A stretch of 64,000 bases of DNA from Volvariella volvacea V23 (lineage: Eukaryota > Basidiomycota > Agaricomycetes > Agaricales > Pluteaceae), in contig KB722747.1 of NCBI GenBank assembly GCA_000349905.1, forward strand, positions 475,167-539,166, in the 5' to 3' direction. The notes under the pieces are model-generated. The model saw only the letters and a list, made by a program, of their open reading frames with translations, searched no databases and was not told the DNA's origin. Below, piece by piece: positions 61,361 through 64,000 of the stretch; position 1 is the stretch's first letter, and every line of letters starts with the position of its first letter. The translations under genes and the position numbers were made by a program.

Positions 61361-63167
61361 ATGTCGGCGGACAACCAGCTTGACAACGTATTCCGACATT
61401 TTCATCGAGCGCTCGCTTTCCACCGAGACTCTGCTGTCTCGTTTGCAGAACTAGAATGCACCCGCTCACTCTTGCCCGAAAGAGCTAAATTCAAGACACG
61501 AGAAAACTTTGTGGCTGGGGTTGACAAGTGGGCGCAGGAGTTGCTGCGCGATGCTTGGGTTGTGTGCTATGGTCGAGAGAAAGGTGAGGCGCCCCCATCT
61601 TCGTCGTCGTCATAGCCCTGTTGAAAGGCATTCCCCCAGACGCATGTCCGCCGCTAAGGCCCTCTCTGGCATTCACAGAACCACTCCCAACTCGTCCTCC
61701 GACCGAAATCCTCGAAGCAGCGCTATCTACCATTGTTTTTCTGCATATAACAACCTCAAGCCACTATTCTGCTCAAACTCGTTCATTTGTCTCCACATTT
61801 GGACCGGTGAACGAGTCTCTTGTCATTTCATCTCTCAGGAATCCGCAGCCGGACAAGCCATCCGATGATTGGCAGCAACGCACACAGGAAACTACAGCCA
61901 ACCATGCTTCACGTGGTAAAGCACTGCGTTACGTCGGCATGGGTGTAGGAGCCCTTGCGGGCGGAGTCTTGATTGGCGTAACTGGAGGCTTGGCGGCGCC
62001 TTTGGTCGGTGCAGGGGTCAGTACTGTGTTGGGTTGGTTGGGCGTTGGAGGAACCGCCATGGGCCTGGTGGCGAGCGGATTAGCCGGGTCGAGTGTAGTT
62101 TGCGGGGCCGTTTTTGGGGTATATGGGGCCAAGGAGATGGGGAGTATGGTCAGGAGACATACAAGAGAAGTAAAAGATTTAGAGCTTGTGCCCATTGTAA
62201 GGGAGGAACGAGAGAGAGGGAAGGAGGGCAGGGACAACGAAGACGCCAGCATCGGGGAGAACGCGCTTGCCATTAGATTGTGCGTTAGCGGGTGGTTGAA
62301 TGATAAGGATGATGTTACTGCTCCTTGGAAGATGTTCAGTAATGGGGATACGTTCGCATTGCAATGGGTAGGTAGGCATTTACGTCCCTCTATCGAAGTC
62401 GCTAAGCTATTATTACAGGAAGTAGAGGCCTTGCAGGAGCTGTCGACAGCTTTGACTACCCTCGCCAAGTCGAGCGCCATGAAAGTCGTCAAAGTCGAGA
62501 TTATCAAACGCACTGTCTTTAATGCGCTGATGATGTCTTTGGCTCCAATGGCTTTAGCACACATCGGACGAATCATTGGTATGCGTCCCTTGGAATAGTG
62601 TCAAAGGACAAAAGCTGATTAGTACATTTAGACAACCCATGGATGAACAGTAGAGCACTAGCTATTAAAGCTGGTCGGGTTTTAGGTGACCTTCTCTCTA
62701 ATCGGGTGTTCGGCAATCGACCGGTTACACTTGTGGGTTACTCTCTGGGCTCTCTAGTAATCTACCACGCTCTTCTATATCTCCTTGAGCTCCCAAACGA
62801 TGAAACAACGCCCTTAAGCGATTCACACAAAAGCTCGACTTCGACGACAGCTCCACCCAGCGGTACCCTCCACTTGATACAAGACATGTATATCTTTGGC
62901 TCTCCAATCCCCATTGACATCCCCACGTGGACGTCCATCCGCCGAATGGTAGCTGGTCGAATCGTCAACGGATATTCGAACGACGATTACGTCTTGGCAG
63001 TGCTATGTCGTGCTACGGCTATAGCAAGTGGAGGCAAATGGGATATCGCGGGTCTGAGAGAGGTTGGGGTGAGTGGAGTGGAGAATGTATTGTGTGATGG
63101 GGTGGAGGGGCATACGCAATGGAGGGGGAAGGTAGAGGAGGTTTTAAGAGAGAGATGTGGGATGTAG
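61361..63167 (+). CDS. DUF726 / TMCO4-family alpha/beta hydrolase
   Basis: About 585 residues in three exons. Exon 1 (61361-61582) gives MSADNQLDNVFRHF and ends at REK. It is followed by an unusually short 32-nt intron (61583-61614, GTGAGG to ATAG). Exon 2 holds a Gly/Ala-rich membrane-like stretch (ALAGGVLIGVTGGLAAPL, GLVASGLAGSSVVCGAVFGVYGAK), then RLCVSGWLNDKDDVTAPW. A second intron (about 62580-62633) leads to NPWMNSRALAIKAG, the hydrolase elbow VGYSLGSLV (Ser nucleophile, DNA about 62740) and DMYIFGSPIPI, NGYSNDDYVLAVL with the expected Asp, and a C-terminal GHTQWR with a His that may complete the triad. The order is that of the DUF726 family. Its yeast member Mil1 acts in trafficking, so membrane association is inferred; substrate unknown. 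Confidence 0.87.
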
Positions 63168-63427
63168 AGATTTGGAGTCACGGACTTGGACTTTGCGATT
63201 GGAATACTTGGCATACATTGACACGCATCCTTAATAGTAGACTTGCGACATACGACAGTCTCCTGCGAGCTCCTAATCATGAGCTACGGCTTCCCGGATT
63301 AAGACAGAACCAGATCGGCGTGACGAAATCACAGTCCCGTCACACTTCGCCGGCTTCGGAACCCCGAAGTCCGGGCTCTTGCTCATATACGAAATTGTTT
63401 TCTGCTGGCATACCATAATCTCTGACC
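63168..63427. other. intergenic before ETF beta
   Basis: 260 bp with no gene; expected promoter of the ETF beta gene. Confidence 0.6.
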
Positions 63428-64000
63428 ATGCGCCCCACTCCTGCACGTCTCCTCAATATCCTGGTACCCGTAAAGCGGTGAGCGGAACACTATAAGAGCA
63501 AATTCCGAGGGAAGCTGACCCCGTCAACAGCGCAGTAGATTATGCGGTAAAAATCCGTGTTAACCCTCAAAAGACTGGCATTGACCAGAATGTGAAGCAC
63601 TCTATGGTGTGTATTTGCTGACCGAAACCTCGAATCTCGTCTCATGCTATCTTTCAGAACCCATTTGATGAGATTGGTATGTTCCGGCGATTGCAGCTCA
63701 ACGGCCAAACTCATTTCATTACCCCAAAGCCGTCGAGGAAGCCGTTCGTCTTCGTGAACGCCTAAAAACAGAAGTCCAGTCTATCAAGGCAATAACCATC
63801 GGTCCACCCAAATCTCTCGAGGTCCTCCGCACAGCTCTAGCAATGGGAGCAGATTCCGCAATTCATGTCGAAACCGCCGAGTCTGCTCCATCCCCCGAGC
63901 CCCTGGCCGTGGCCAAAACTCTCCGCTCCTACGTCGAAAAACAAAAAGAGAAAGGAGAGAACGTGGATTTAATCATTCTTGGTAAACAGGCCATTGATGA
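63428..64000 (+). CDS. electron transfer flavoprotein beta subunit (5' part)
   Basis: Beta subunit of the mitochondrial matrix ETF, which passes electrons from acyl-CoA dehydrogenases to ETF-ubiquinone oxidoreductase. The ATG at 63428 starts RPTPARLLNILVPVKR. Introns follow at about 63472-63530, 63609-63658 and 63677-63725. The spliced reading has AVDYAVKIRVN, NPFDEIAVEEAVRL and SIKAITIGPP. It then has EVLRTALAMGADSAIHVE and, at the window edge, DLIILGKQAIDD, the family's cofactor-binding signature. The sequence is cut at 64000, so roughly the C-terminal half is not in view. Everything seen is intact. Confidence 0.93.

Overview
The window is eukaryotic and fungal, most likely from an Agaricomycete basidiomycete. 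The protein set suits a Rhizoctonia/Ceratobasidium-type genome, but that genus is an inference. The reasons are: coding regions broken by many introns of about 45-80 nt with GT(A/G)AGT donors; a fungus-specific FunK1 kinase; an MSB2-type signalling mucin; cohesin SMC3; and lineage-specific duplicated genes with decayed copies. Two runs of exactly 100 N (14320-14419 and 28043-28142) are assembly gaps.

Layout from left to right. A single-pass membrane protein (1508-3115, -) lies beside about 2.9 kb without a recognisable gene. Next come a peroxisome-tagged acyl-CoA synthetase/4CL-like gene (5996-9409, -), a mitochondrial NAD-carrier-like gene (10514-11840, -) and a hypothetical gene broken by an assembly gap (13935-14496, +). 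A decayed copy of the 3' part of a beta-mannosidase gene (about 14727-15640) precedes the complete GH2 beta-mannosidase (16667-20109, -). The latter shares a 514-bp divergent promoter with the first of three dienelactone-hydrolase-family genes (20624, 22129 and 29866, all +). The second and third of these are split by about 6.5 kb of repeat-rich DNA holding one Cys/His-rich ORF. A PEX8-like gene (31189-33941, +) and two tandem aldo-keto reductases (35081-36586 and 37411-38864, +) follow.

The right half runs SMC3 (39177-43588, -), a FunK1 kinase (43863-46191, -), MSB2 (48257-51899, -), ribosomal uL23 (53945-54845, -), a PPPDE-thioredoxin-PUL fusion (55573-58013, -) divergent with an F-box-like gene (58379-59386, +), a duplicated pair of small hypothetical genes (59629-61052, +), a DUF726 alpha/beta-hydrolase (61361-63167, +) and the start of the mitochondrial ETF beta subunit (63428 onward, +).

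The main biological theme is local gene birth and death. Three enzyme families (beta-mannosidase, dienelactone hydrolase, aldo-keto reductase) each occur as tandem copies, and some copies carry specific lesions: a lost start codon, small frameshifting deletions (one removing a catalytic His codon), or only exon-sized remnants. No operon-like logic is expected. Neighbouring genes otherwise look functionally unrelated, although peroxisomal (4CL-like, PEX8-like) and surface-sensing (MSB2) functions are present. I did not find a convincing wholly new multi-gene system. The best leads are the decaying tandem families, the MSB2 repeat array and the gap-split gene.
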